DNA of 64,000 nt, from positions 6,689,441 to 6,753,440 of the forward strand of contig CM072156.1 of assembly GCA_036850595.1 (NCBI GenBank), read 5' to 3'. The notes beneath the pieces were generated by a model. The model worked only from the letters and a program-made list of their open reading frames with translations, was not told where the DNA came from and searched no databases. This document shows, in pieces, positions 34,096 through 46,500 of the stretch (position 1 is its first letter; the number at the start of each line of letters is the position of its first letter). The position numbers and the translations under genes are program-made. Origin of the DNA: Rhyacichthys aspro. Its lineage: Eukaryota; Chordata; Actinopteri; Gobiiformes; Rhyacichthyidae.

Positions 34096-34505
34096 GGAAA
34101 TGCAGCCAGTGGTGTAGTTTCTGTTCCCACTCTTGATGCTGCTGGGTCAGTGTTATACCGCGTACTAAAAATTACAGACCTTAAAAGCCACAGCGAGAAG
34201 AAGAGTGACATTTTTTGCCATAAATTAATCTTTTAAAGCCTCCAGGAATGAGGCATCGTGCAGAATAAGGCGACGTAGGCTGCGTTTGTTATAACTTTGC
34301 CTTGTTATTAACCGTTTTATTACGCTTTTTTCTTTTTCTTTTTTTTTTTTTTTGGTACATGTCATTGTCTCGGTTACGGTCCACACTGCGGCTCGACACG
34401 TGTCCCGTTTGGGCTGCTTCTCGGGGGCATCCATCCGCACAGGCGGCTGCGGCTTGTTGGTAAACAGCACTCGGATCCCCGGCGGCGAGGACTCCCTCTG
34501 CATTG

Positions 34506-37500
34506 ATGCACCCGTTTCAGTGGTGTAACGGTGAGCATCCAGCTGACATTGTTAGGCCTCTGTTACAGCTCTTATTCTCTATGTGCATCTTGGGTAAATT
34601 TAAGAGTGTGGGTTTAGTTTAAAAGCCAGTTCATGCTCTTATAATGTGAAAAATGCACATGTTTTGGAGTCTATGGAACAAAATGAGTCCCTTAAACTCC
34701 TTGACACCATTTAGTAGCATTTCAGTTGCACATATTGTATGTTAATTGGCTATTCTGTCAGTAATTAACCGTATAATATGACAATATGGCATTCAAGAGC
34801 TACACAGTGCAGTCATTTGTTTCCCTTTATGTTGCTGACCCATCCACAGTTCCCTATTTCACTGCTTCGCCGATTATCACCACAAAACTAAAGCCAAGCA
34901 ACTTCTTTGTCTTGCCTTAACAACTTCTTTGTTCGTCAGTCATGCTTAATACTAAATGAGTAAGTGTTCTTCACAGAAAATGAAGTGCCAGTCCTGTGTG
35001 TTGTCACAATAAGACTTGGAGACCGTGATGGATTAGTTGCCTTTTCCTGTGACTTTGTCTATTTTAGTGCAGTGGTCTTTCTCCTCGGTGTGTGTGGACT
35101 GTTGGTGGTGCTCAGACAAGAACAATTACTGCCTTTGTGCTGCTCAATTCCCCTGCTATTCATAGAGGAAATTGTACACACACACACACACACATAGAGA
35201 ATCAAAGAGTGACATTCTGCTTCAAAAATGATGGCAGTGCAAGGCGGCCACAGCTTCGAATCTGACATTTTTTCATCCACACGCCTGTTTTCCATTTATC
35301 CCAGTGTTTATATGTGACACATGTAGTGCTTTTATGCATGGCTTGCTCTGAACCCAACCTAGTTTCTTCCTAAAAAACAGTCGCAACAGCTCTTCAGGCG
35401 AGCTTGAGTGTTTCTCCCATGTGAACTCCTAAATATTTGATGGGATGTTCTGTCTTCAGCGCAAGAAGCGGCAGCTGCTTTGTGTGAATACGGCAAATAT
35501 AGGCCAAAATCCCCAGCAGGCATCTCAGTGGAGAAATCACAGCTGATGTGTTTTACAGCTCGGAGGAACTTCTCTGTCTGCGCCGTGAGATTCGGTCTGA
35601 CTACGATTCTTTGTTCCTAAATGAGAAACTTTCGCTCCTGCCTTTTTGCATCTGCTACTCTCGGTGCCATGGCAACGCCTCCTGTGAGTGTGCCCAATAT
35701 ATAGGTCAGTGGTCATGTAGGGCTCCACCCTTGGCAAAATATCCCATAATGCTGTCTGCTTTCTATGTGTAGAAAGGTGGAGGAGGAGGACAACGTGAGC
35801 AGCCATCCGCACAGACAGTCGTGACACGATAAACACACTCGAATACAAATGACCCAGATTTGGAGTGTTGTGTGTTTGCGGCGGCTTCACAGGTGATTTG
35901 TGGCATCAGATGTAAAGCAACAAGAAAAAGAGGAGCTACAACAGCCTCTCCACGTGTGTCGCTCAAATCAATAGATAAACAACAAAAGGAGAGGCGGCAT
36001 GGATTCATATCAACACGTGTTTGCATGTTCCCCTTCCTCACATGTTCGCACCGATCGTTCAGCGTTTAACATAAACACCAACCACGCACTGTTGACGTCA
36101 ATATCTGCCCATGATTGCCTCTCGCCGAGTGAAGTCATTTAGTGCCAGCACTTGTGCGGTGTGTAGCCATCGATGGGCTCAGATTAATGGAGCATTAGGG
36201 CTCATTCAGAGCGTGTGGATCCAGGAGGCGGCGAGTATCGATCCCTTTGCACCGCAGCTTCACTCTGAAGTGGGAGAAATGTCACCAAGAAATGTCAACA
36301 TATTCATTTTGCTCCAGGAATTACTTGAAGTACTCGGATCAATGGCAAAGTGTGGCTGAAAAAGCAAGCAAATTAAAGCAGGAGAGGTCTTCATTTGTCT
36401 AGACGCCTGTCCATTTATAAAACAGCTGTTATGTGTTAAGTTTTTACTAGGACTCAGACAGGATAATATTTCAACATCAATGCTTCTTGTATTCATCATT
36501 TTCAGTGCAGTTCAGGTGAAGGGCCTTGCACAAGCTCACTACATAATGGTATATTTGGGTCAATAACCTATTTTCCTCCATCCTTCTCTACAGGCCTCAA
36601 TTCTAACGTCATTTTTCCTGTTTTATAATCTAATAGCAGTGTAATGACATTTAACCAATACATGTCAATACAGCAGTGGTCAAACTTGAGAAGGTACAGC
36701 TTTGGAAATGGAAAAATGAACAGGTACTGATCAATTAAATGATCTGTTAATAAAGAAGAGCAGGAAGACATAAGAGACACATACAATAAGCAGTAGCCTA
36801 TAATTGTTGAATATAATTAAAAGAATATAACTTGGGTGTGATACCTAGCAGGGAAAACATTACATTAATTAAATTTTGCAGTAGCTTCTTGGCAGTGATA
36901 ATAAGTGTCATAATAGAGAGTGTAGAGAACTACTCCATAGTTAGTTTTTTTTCTCGTCAGTCACTTCTATTACTTTTGAAATCTATCCCTTCTTCTTCTT
37001 CTTCTCATCACTTGTTTGTCATTTCTTTCCCAGCTCTGACCTCGTTGCTCTGCTCTTTCTTCTTTTCCCAGCAGGTTCACTTATTGTAAAACACAGTCTT
37101 CTGTTTGTCTTCATCAGTGCATTTCCCCATTGACATTCACCTGCACGCCCCAGTGTCCAACCTGCTTCTTTCCCAATTTATCTGATTTACTGCTTTCCCT
37201 GTTCTTTTTGAACAACTATGACTGAATAAATAATAGAAAAATCATGTAAAATCAACATATAAAATGTCTAATTTATGTAATCTTGTCCACTGATTAAGAG
37301 GAGATATTGGCCCTTTAATTAGTGTTGGTTATTTTTCTCACACAAACTTTGCTTAAAGAGCAAACTAAATCAGTTTGATGGAGTATCACCCAGTGCCACT
37401 TAGTCCAACTCAAAGACTACCCAAAAAGATCTTTAACGTAACATTTTGTTGTAAGAGTGAACAAGAAAACAACTTAAAATAAATTATTAGAGAGTAGATA

Positions 37501-40500
37501 CAAACTTGCATTTAAAATAACAATGGGCAAATTAGGATTTATACACTATTTTGTAAAGGTCTTGAGCTTGTCTTGGAGTCTGGACTTGGCCTAAGACTGA
37601 ACTTGAACAGTTTAGATTTTGTATTGTTCCTCTTATTATAGCCCATTGTAAACTGGTTCAGCTCTTGACTCGGTCTCAACTGGATGTAGTCTTGGTCTTG
37701 ACTTGGTCTTGATACTCTGATACACTGTCTATAAAAGTGCTGCTATTCCTCCACTTTCATGTTGCAGAACCATTAAAATTATTTTATGGCTCTATATTTT
37801 AATGATTTTATTCAAGCTCATGTTAAACTGTTGCATAATTTTGCTTTAATACCTGTATTTTAATAGTCTTGAATAGTCTTCAGCCCAGCCTCCTTTACTT
37901 AGCTCTAACAAACTGGCACATGTCATCGCTCTGAGCCTGGACTTTAAATTGGGCTTTTAAATCTTTGACCTGTTTCCTGGTGTCTCTCTCGCTCTTGGTT
38001 TGGTTCAGTTATGTCTCACTCTGTAAAAGTCTTGTTTTTCGCAGCTCTCACTTCAGCACTAGTCTGTATTTCTCCCTCTGTATTTTCACAGAAGGCAGTT
38101 TTTGTTGAGGGGAACAGCAGTGTGATCTGGAAGGCCAACATCTAGCAGCTCATCTCGTGACACAATACCCGAGCTGATTTCACTGATTACCACTTCTTTC
38201 GGGCTAATCAGTGAGATACGCAGCTGCGGTGCTCGATCAAAGTGAAAATCTGTAGAGGCTCCTTTGCCCACATCGACCTTCTTCTTGTTCCCACAGTCCT
38301 CTGGGGGTCGTATCAGCAGCAGCAGCCTGTGTTGAGTCCAGTCTTAGCTCCTGTAAACTTATCTTTCACTGGGTTAGCATGACCTCAAACTCATACATCT
38401 CCTTCTCTTTTGCAGATAGGAGCTTATAGAGATATAGTGTCACCCAGATTGATGTACAGTTGAACTTGAGGCAGAGCTGAGGGCTGGTTTTCTGTAACTC
38501 GTCTAATGCCATGGTACATTTATTCTGCACTCCTCGCCCTCCCCCACCTTCACTAACTCTGACCTTGAGCCCAGACAGGAGAGCTACAGTGATAATCTAT
38601 TTCATGGTTAAACAAACACACACACAGGCGAGAAGGAGGAGACAATAGCAGAGAGTTTTAATGGAAATACCATCTGTTTGGGCTGGAGCAGTCTTCCAGG
38701 GTTTTCCATAGAGGTCCTGAGTTTGTAAGGGAAATATAAGTTCATTTTGTTATTTAAATGGTAGTATAAAAAACATATAAGTCAATAACAATTGGTAATA
38801 GCTAGTCAATGATATTAAGCATTAGTTAAAGGAGCACAGTAATTTTAAGCCCTCAAATATATATTCTCAAAATCATTGATGGCTTTTAGACATGAGATCG
38901 GTAGAATCGGTAGCTAAATGAATATGGGTTTGCTTGGGGGTTTTTTTACTGCAAAAAATAGAAAAAAAAATGGAGAAAAGAGATGTAATGAGAAACAGGG
39001 ATAAATGTTGGCAGTTCAGTCTCACAGTGTTTAACAAGGTGGAAGTAATTGCCGTTCTGACGCTATAAACAGAGCTAAAAGTTTACTGTAAGCTATAAAC
39101 TTCAGTGTGGTGTAATGTATTAGTATTTTGTGGAGGGAAAATTGGCCAGTTTTACTTTTTAAATAAAAGAAAAGCAGGTAAGGTCCCTAGGCAGGAAATT
39201 GAAAAAGAAAATCATATAGTGCCACCGTCAGTGTTGAATTGATAAAATGTATCATCTGAAGTGAAAAAACAGGAAAAGTTCAGTCATCAATTTCCTGTTT
39301 CTTTACTGCAAATCACCTAAAAAACTCACTGCCTGTCTTGAAAAATACACATTTGAAGCTCCGTTGAACCCGGTGAAAGTGCCCATTAGTTTGATTACTT
39401 CCTGTTCCTGTTTCTATAAATGAACAAAGCAGACTTTTGTGAACTAAATGGATTTTGTTTCTAAATTAAGTAAAATCATCATCTGACCTGTTGCCTCTGC
39501 GTTTGCTAATATACAGCAGCATGTCCCTGCGGGGCTACCGTAGGTGCGCAGAGATGGCATCAAAAACTATGGTAGTATTAAGTGGACCTTTAAAGCATTA
39601 GTGCAAAATTATAGATAAATATCATTCAAGCTTCATTGTAAACATGTGTCATATAATGTAGATTATTCAAAATATGTCTTTAACTGCAGTAAAATTATTT
39701 AATGTTGCATATGCCAGACATTGTCAATATTCTTGGCCTTTACTGTCTTAAATGACCTTATCCTCCGTTCGTCCTCCAGTGGCCAGAGTGTTGTCATGGC
39801 AGAGGCTATTTTCAGTCAGCTGCAAAGACATTAACACCTCACACTTGACAATATCAACAGCAACACTGCACGTTTTCATAATACTGTGCATGTTTAATGG
39901 TCATGTTCACATTTAATATTCAACTCAGGTTTCCAGATAACTTTATTAAACCCTGAGGGGGATTACAAAAATATAATAAAAAGCTGTTGCAAGAGAAAAA
40001 TGGAGAAAGTGCTGCAGTGGGTCACAGTGAATAAAAATAGTTAGTGGTCAGGTGCTCTTCAGGAACAAGGCCTGGAAGCAGATTAATGGTCAAATATAGC
40101 TCCAAATGACGGAAAATGTGTTATAAGAGTGTTCATCAGAGCAGTCAGGTGTCTTCGTAAATCCAAAGACCTCTGGCATATATCGTGACAAAAGAAAAGA
40201 GGATAATGTCTATCTATGTCTAATGTCTATATCAAAAAAGTGATGTGGATGTAGCTGTTTCATGCATTGACCTCAAAGCCCTAATGCACCATGTGAACCA
40301 CAGAACTCCAAAATCCTTTGCTGTCAATAAAAGCTCTATAGGCTGGATGTGATGCGTACAGACTTAAAGCAGTGGGCATTAAGGAGTTCCTGAAGCACTT
40401 TGCCTTTCATTGTATGTATCTAACCCCTGTTTGTTCCTATATTACCACATTTAAAGGATGTGTAGTGGCCATCACAGGTCAAAGGAGTGAATGTCTAAGT

Positions 40501-43500
40501 CTTGAAGTGTGATTTGAATACATTTCCAGCAAACTTTACTGCAAAAATCTGTAGCCCTCTTGGTCGCCTGTAAACAAAAAGCAAAAACCCATCCTATTAG
40601 ACCTTCATATGTAAATTATGTAATTACTGGCACTGTCAAACGAATTTAATACTAAACTACAACTTTAAATAGTTCCAACAGGATGATCCATGTTGTTTAG
40701 TATAACATCGGTCCTATAATGTATGTATAGCTCCACCATATCATCCAGAATTTCCAAAACTGTTCTTCTTATTGAGCTGGCAGTTTATATTTACCTATTT
40801 ATTAGATTACAGTTTGATTAAAGAAATTCAAACCATGTTCTTTGGTGGATTTAGTCTTGGTTTGACCATTTAATTCCTCTTCTTGTTCTACATTCTATGA
40901 CCAAGTAAAAATGCATTTGAAAAGTGCCTTCAAGACTACTCATGAATACATTAAAAACCCAGCGTATAATATTATTCATCCTACACAAAGGGCTGCGTAA
41001 ATATAGAATATTTCATTATTATTATTGTTAATTTTCCGTTCACTTCCACCTCTAGATAAAGAGCAGTGAACCTGCCTCATTAGGAGACATAAACCTGTTG
41101 CTTAGATACAGTGTCAGTGTATTAATGTGTTTAAGTCCAATGAAAAGAATTAATTTAGCTTTACAGAGAAGTTCAGACACAGCCTTTGTATCTTTATGCT
41201 GTATTCAGAGATAGGTTTTGCTGGGAATTTGATTTAATGTGTCCTCTTTGTGCTTTTTCCAGTTCTTTCTCAGAAATGTGTTGTTTTTGTGTCTTTGCGC
41301 AGGGTGCTTCTGTGGTCTGGGTCTGGTTTACTCCAACAAGTCATGCACCATGCCACCCATCACCTTCCAGGACCTGCCTCTTAACATCTACATGGTCATC
41401 TTCGGCACAGGCATCTTCGTCTTCATCCTGAGCCTCATCTTCTGCTGTTATTTTATCAGGTGAGGAACATCTAAAGTCATATTTCCGCCGAGCGATACGG
41501 GTCAGGTCAGTAAAGCAGATTTGATATGGATAACCCTTGAGGAGGCTTGTGTTTCCATGGGACTGTTCGCAGGTAGTGACAGGACAGTCCCATAAGGCAA
41601 GACTTTCTCATCAGTGGAGTTCAGACGACTTTTTTTACATGTATGCCAGAGCCACGTGACTAACGGCAAAAGAAAATGGGCGTGTAGTGCCTGAAACCAT
41701 TTACTAATAGTGCAGCACTGTATAGGGATTGAGGGGTTAGGTACAAGGGAGTGAAATCGGACTCATTGCCTAACTTTCCTGGACATGTGCCCTCTAAAGG
41801 TCGCTACTGCAACTGCACTGTCTAAAAACACACTGGGCTGTTCATGGCTGCTCCTCAAAGCATGCTTTGTTTACCACTGTAGCAAAGAATAATATTAATT
41901 GTTGGTGCAGGCAAGTCTCTGCTAGTATTGTGAAATTTATACATGAAGTATGTGCCGAAGGTTACTCACCACAAAACAGATGCTGACTTTAAAATCTAGG
42001 GAATGTGAATGTTAGCTGTGTTTCTAAGGTTATAATCCAACATTAAGAGAAGAAAGACCAAGGAATTTGTCACAGAAAGAAGAAGACTACTTTTCGGTCT
42101 ATTCCCAGCTTTTCCACTTTACTTTCAGAGAGCTGCCCCAGTTTCCTTTATTTCATGGACTCACTATTTAATGTGATAAGTTTGCTCATATTTCATGCAG
42201 TGTAGAAAGCAACTGCAATGTTATTAATTCAGAAAGCAAAAGCTCCAAGTCGCTGACTCGGTCTGAACCTTTCTTCTCATTTTGTCTAAGTCATATTTCT
42301 CTATCCAGTGTCCTTAAGCTCCACCTTTTAGTCATGGTACCACACTGTTGGTGCTAAAGCCTTATTTGGGATGCTTCATACCTCTTTTGATAGTGGAAAC
42401 TGGCACAACCCATACCACACCGCTCCAGTAGAAATGTTCCTGAGGTATAAAAATATGACAGTGCTTTAGGGATGTGTGTACACAGGCGAGAAATTCAAAA
42501 AGAGGAACAGCGTGACCTCTCCTGATGAACTCCCTGATGAGCTAAAGGGACGCCTGTGTCCGAGGGACAGGATATGAGGCAAGAGGAAACAGGCCTTTAC
42601 AATGTGCAAGGAGAAAAACTGCTGCAAAACTCGCATCGGAATAAACACGGTCTAAATAGGACGCAGTGGGAGTGCACAAAACGATCACACATGAAAGTCT
42701 GCTGCGTATGAATCTCATGAGGAAACAACACCTACAGAAGGAGCTGTTTGTCATCTAAGCTTCTTTGGATGACTGAGCATCTCTAAGCGGCATATCACCT
42801 TGTCATGACACCTTGTCATATGCTGCGCTGGAGATATGAGTTTAATTTGCTGTCTGTATCACTTGGATTATCAAAATGTCAAATGCTTTCCCTGGAGTGA
42901 CAGAGAAAGGGCTGTTGCTCTCTGTTGAAAAAAACAGATAGAGGTTAAAATAGTATTTAATTTACACACACAGCTCCAAAAGTGAGTAATTTATCTTTTG
43001 CAGTCCCAAGTAAGATGTAGGTTATAGTATAGTTTTAGTAAATAATAGTAAACTTATGGCTAAAATCTTAAAAGACAAGAACAAGTACGTGATTTAATAC
43101 TAAGGCTAAATAAAACAATTTAATTAGATTTAAATGAAAGGTAATTTTGCCCATTTGTTGTAACCTAACAATCAAAGCAGTGTTTGTTGATAGCCTTCTC
43201 AGTTGTTTACTATGTCTCATAATCAGATGTAACTAGTCTAAAATCAGTGCCAGGTAAAAGTGCTTTCAAAGATGTTGTAATTGCTTTTTTGCATAAATGG
43301 TTTGCCTGAATGTCGTAAATGTGCTCTTCTGTCGCAGAATAAAACATGAGCTCAGGTAATTATCATCAGTGTAGTGGGTCTTTCAGGACTCATTCCCATT
43401 CAAACAAGTGTCCCACACCATCTTTAAATGTATTATGAGCATTTAGACCTAAGCCTACATCAGTTACTAATTATACATTATCAGAGCATGAGTTTTTGAA

Positions 43501-46500
43501 GCACAGAAACACAGTATTTTGACATTGTTGTTCTACTTGCTGTGTGTTGCCAGCAGCCAATAACTGTCTGGGACCTGAATGTTACATCATAGTTTTCACT
43601 GAGGATACCATCTGTACAGAGACAATAGCAGCATGTCCCAGAATACAAGGAATACATCTCCTCAGCCGGATTTAAAGGAGATGGGTTCCTCAGTGAAAAC
43701 AATGATGCAACGGCCAGGTCCCAGACACCTGTTGGCTCCTGGCTACACACAGGAAGTAGAACAACAATGGCAAAATAGAGTGTTTTTGTGCTTTGTAAAA
43801 CGTGTGATGTGATGATGAAGTCCAAGGTAGGGTCATGTGAAAGTCTTTAACAGTCAGATTAAGCAGTTTATTCATTATTGGCTTGAGCTTGACACTGATA
43901 TTAGACACTGTATTTCTACTGATGCGTCAGGTGTTTGGTTTTCCCATCATTTTTCTTTGTACACTTCCATTACTGACTGTAATGTAGCGTAATGTGTTGT
44001 CTGCCAAACCCAACACATTTCACCTTTTCAATTTTAAATGATGAGGTAACATATGTAGTTATCAGAGAGCAAGAGAATCACTAGACCATGACTTAAGTAT
44101 AGCCCTTTATTCTGTATCATGACGTATTACTGTGTCAGACACAGTGTTGTTATTATTACTGTTTTGTCTGGCGTTTCTGTCAAATTTACCGACAACTTTG
44201 TCAGAAAGCCTGGATCTTTCCTGTTTGTCCTAAAACACTTGGCTATGAATCATAAGCTGTGAGTCACTTCCTTTGGCCCCATTAAGATGCTGAAAGTAGA
44301 CTTAGGTAGGAGTATGATTGTGAATTCATTTATAGAGTGGCTGATTCATGAGATGAATAGTCAGTGATGAATGCTACTCTCCGTTGGGGGCACACTTCTT
44401 ATTAACTGTCTGGGCAGTCAATCTCTTACTAAACCTGTGTGACAGTCACTGTTAACAAAAGTGAAATGTATTTTTAAGGTGTAAGTGAAGTCTGTTTAAG
44501 CTTTGTGCACACATAGTCCTTCCTTTCAGGCCCTGCTCCAGGCCAGACCGGTGCTGTTCTAATATTGGCACAAACTGGGAGTGTTCGCTGTAGCACCTGT
44601 AATAATATACAGTGAAAAACCAAAGGGGCTCCAAAAGCAAACATAAAATAACTTTAATTATACCCTAATTTGTCTTGACTGGTTCAGTTCAGAAGATAAG
44701 CCAGGCAGCTGTTTGGAGATGTTTCTTTTTTTTAATCTGACACCTCACCCTTTTTAATATAGTACAGTCCCTCAAAGCTGTAGAGAAAACATGCAGCAAG
44801 ATTAACGCTGACTTTATATCTTGTGAGACAGATTCTTTTAATAATCTTAAATAAATCTATTTATTGCTGCTCGACAAGACTGGAATTGGACACACTGATA
44901 TAATCTTGTCTGTAGAGAGTAAAATAATCACTTTTGTGTTGTCATAATGTAACAAGAGCCGGTTTATATCTTCTCTTGTGTTAGCAGCACAAAAGGAGAG
45001 ATATCAGAGCAGGGGAATATCTGAAAATGGTGACTGCAGATAATTAATAATCATAAACCCACTGGGACTTGTTGCTTTTGAGTGTTATTGAGATTTAAAA
45101 AAATATGAGCAAGAGAGAAAAATGGTTTCAGAATGGTTTGAATGTCGGATGAATAACAGACACACTACAGGAAAACATCACAATTTTAATCCTGGTAAAA
45201 CAAGATTAGGGTTAATAAATAAAATGGCCAAGCTCAAAACATACGCACATATATATTGTATGTGTTTCTTACTGAACCAGGCAGGTCTTATAATAATGTG
45301 TTGCCATCTGTTGAACTGGCGAGAAGTATTTCTGTGATGGTTTTCTATTTCTGAATGCAGCTGAAAGTCTTCATCACGCTCCCCTTTCACCTTCATCACA
45401 TGAGTCTGGGAGCTTGGGAACACTCACTTCATGTGCGACCTGTATCCTCACATTGTTCTTCACGGAGATTTGAACCGGCAATCAGCATAAACAATAAACC
45501 CAAGTCACAAAAACAACTGTAATTTACCTTCTTTAAGCACTGACAAATTCTCATTTTCCTTTTTGTTATGAAGAGGACTAGCAATAAAATAAAAAGACAA
45601 ACAATTGTTATCTAAGTATGTGTCAATATGTTTTAAATCAGGCTCAAATTTCACACATGTTGATTGAATTAGTGTTTACTTATGTAAAAACAGAAGGCCA
45701 AAAATAACTGGGACCAAATGATAAAGATCTCCATTGTTGGTCTTGGGGGCCGGGGCAGGCTTTGAAACAGTCCAGGCGCTCATTAGCTGTTATTGTGCAC
45801 ATGTATGTAGTGTGTTCGTCTATACGTGATTACTGAAGTGTCTGAGGAGTTGCTCTTAACTGCGTGGCCTTTGTAAGTGATTGAAAAGACAGTTAATTAT
45901 CATAGCATACCCTGCAATTATACAGCCTTGGTTTACACAGCACCGCTATTTAACTACATAAAATGAATGTTTCCCTCTTAGGCTAAAAAGAGGAGTGCAA
46001 TTTTAGGATAACATCTGTTAATTTAAGCAAGTGGAGAACACTTGTAAGATTCAAGTGTTGTGTCGTGCTCTTGCTGAATTGAACTTTGTCATAATGCAAC
46101 ATCACATACATCCAATCTTTATACTGTATAAAATGTTACCTTGTGGAATCAGTAAAAGCAGTGGGGCAATCTCATTTGCAGTTACAGCTCTCAAACACAA
46201 GAACACTTATTTGTCACGAACTGGCTCAAAGTTCAGATAAAGAGGGAGACCACACATGGTTTAAAAGGTTTAAAGAGGATATGTTTTTTAATTTAAACTA
46301 GATACTAAAGTGGATAATGGGTAAATTAGTGGTGTAAGCAAGTGCATGTGGGTGGTGTCAGTATATGATATCGCTGTTCCATTATATGATGTCAGTGTAC
46401 CATTGTATGATGTCACTGTGTCATGTTATGATGTAACATTGCCATTATTTGATGTCACTGTGCCTTTATATGATGTAACATTGCCATTATTTGATGTCAC

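Larger units (their letters stand above)
32434..34505. other. ggh 3'UTR and ggh-rnf122 intergenic region
   Basis: The ggh polyadenylation signal is at 32583-32588. The block from 32706 to about 33800 is a triplicated repeat (listed separately). The right end is the rnf122 promoter and leader (also listed). The antisense open frame 34225-34503 overlaps the rnf122 leader and is not supported. Confidence 0.7.
34531..41302 (+). other. rnf122: rnf122 intron 1
   Basis: This is a 6.8 kb intron. A (CA)n tract lies at 35176-35194. The part about 35330-36300 is richer in G+C and CpG, free of recognisable repeats and contains a perfect CRE (36093-36100). The part about 37560-37720 has GTCTTGGTCTTGACTTGG-type words, also seen at 55715-55960. 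No coding exon was recognised. The ORFs at 35537-35890 and 35548-35772 lie on opposite strands of the same segment and are unsupported. Confidence 0.6.

Noticed and set aside
34225..34503. 92-codon minus-strand frame at the rnf122 start
   Set aside because: It is antisense to the rnf122 5' leader in a GC-rich stretch and shows no family features.
35537..35890. 117-codon minus-strand frame in rnf122 intron 1
   Set aside because: An equally open frame lies on the other strand, and no splice or family support exists. The open frames reflect higher GC.
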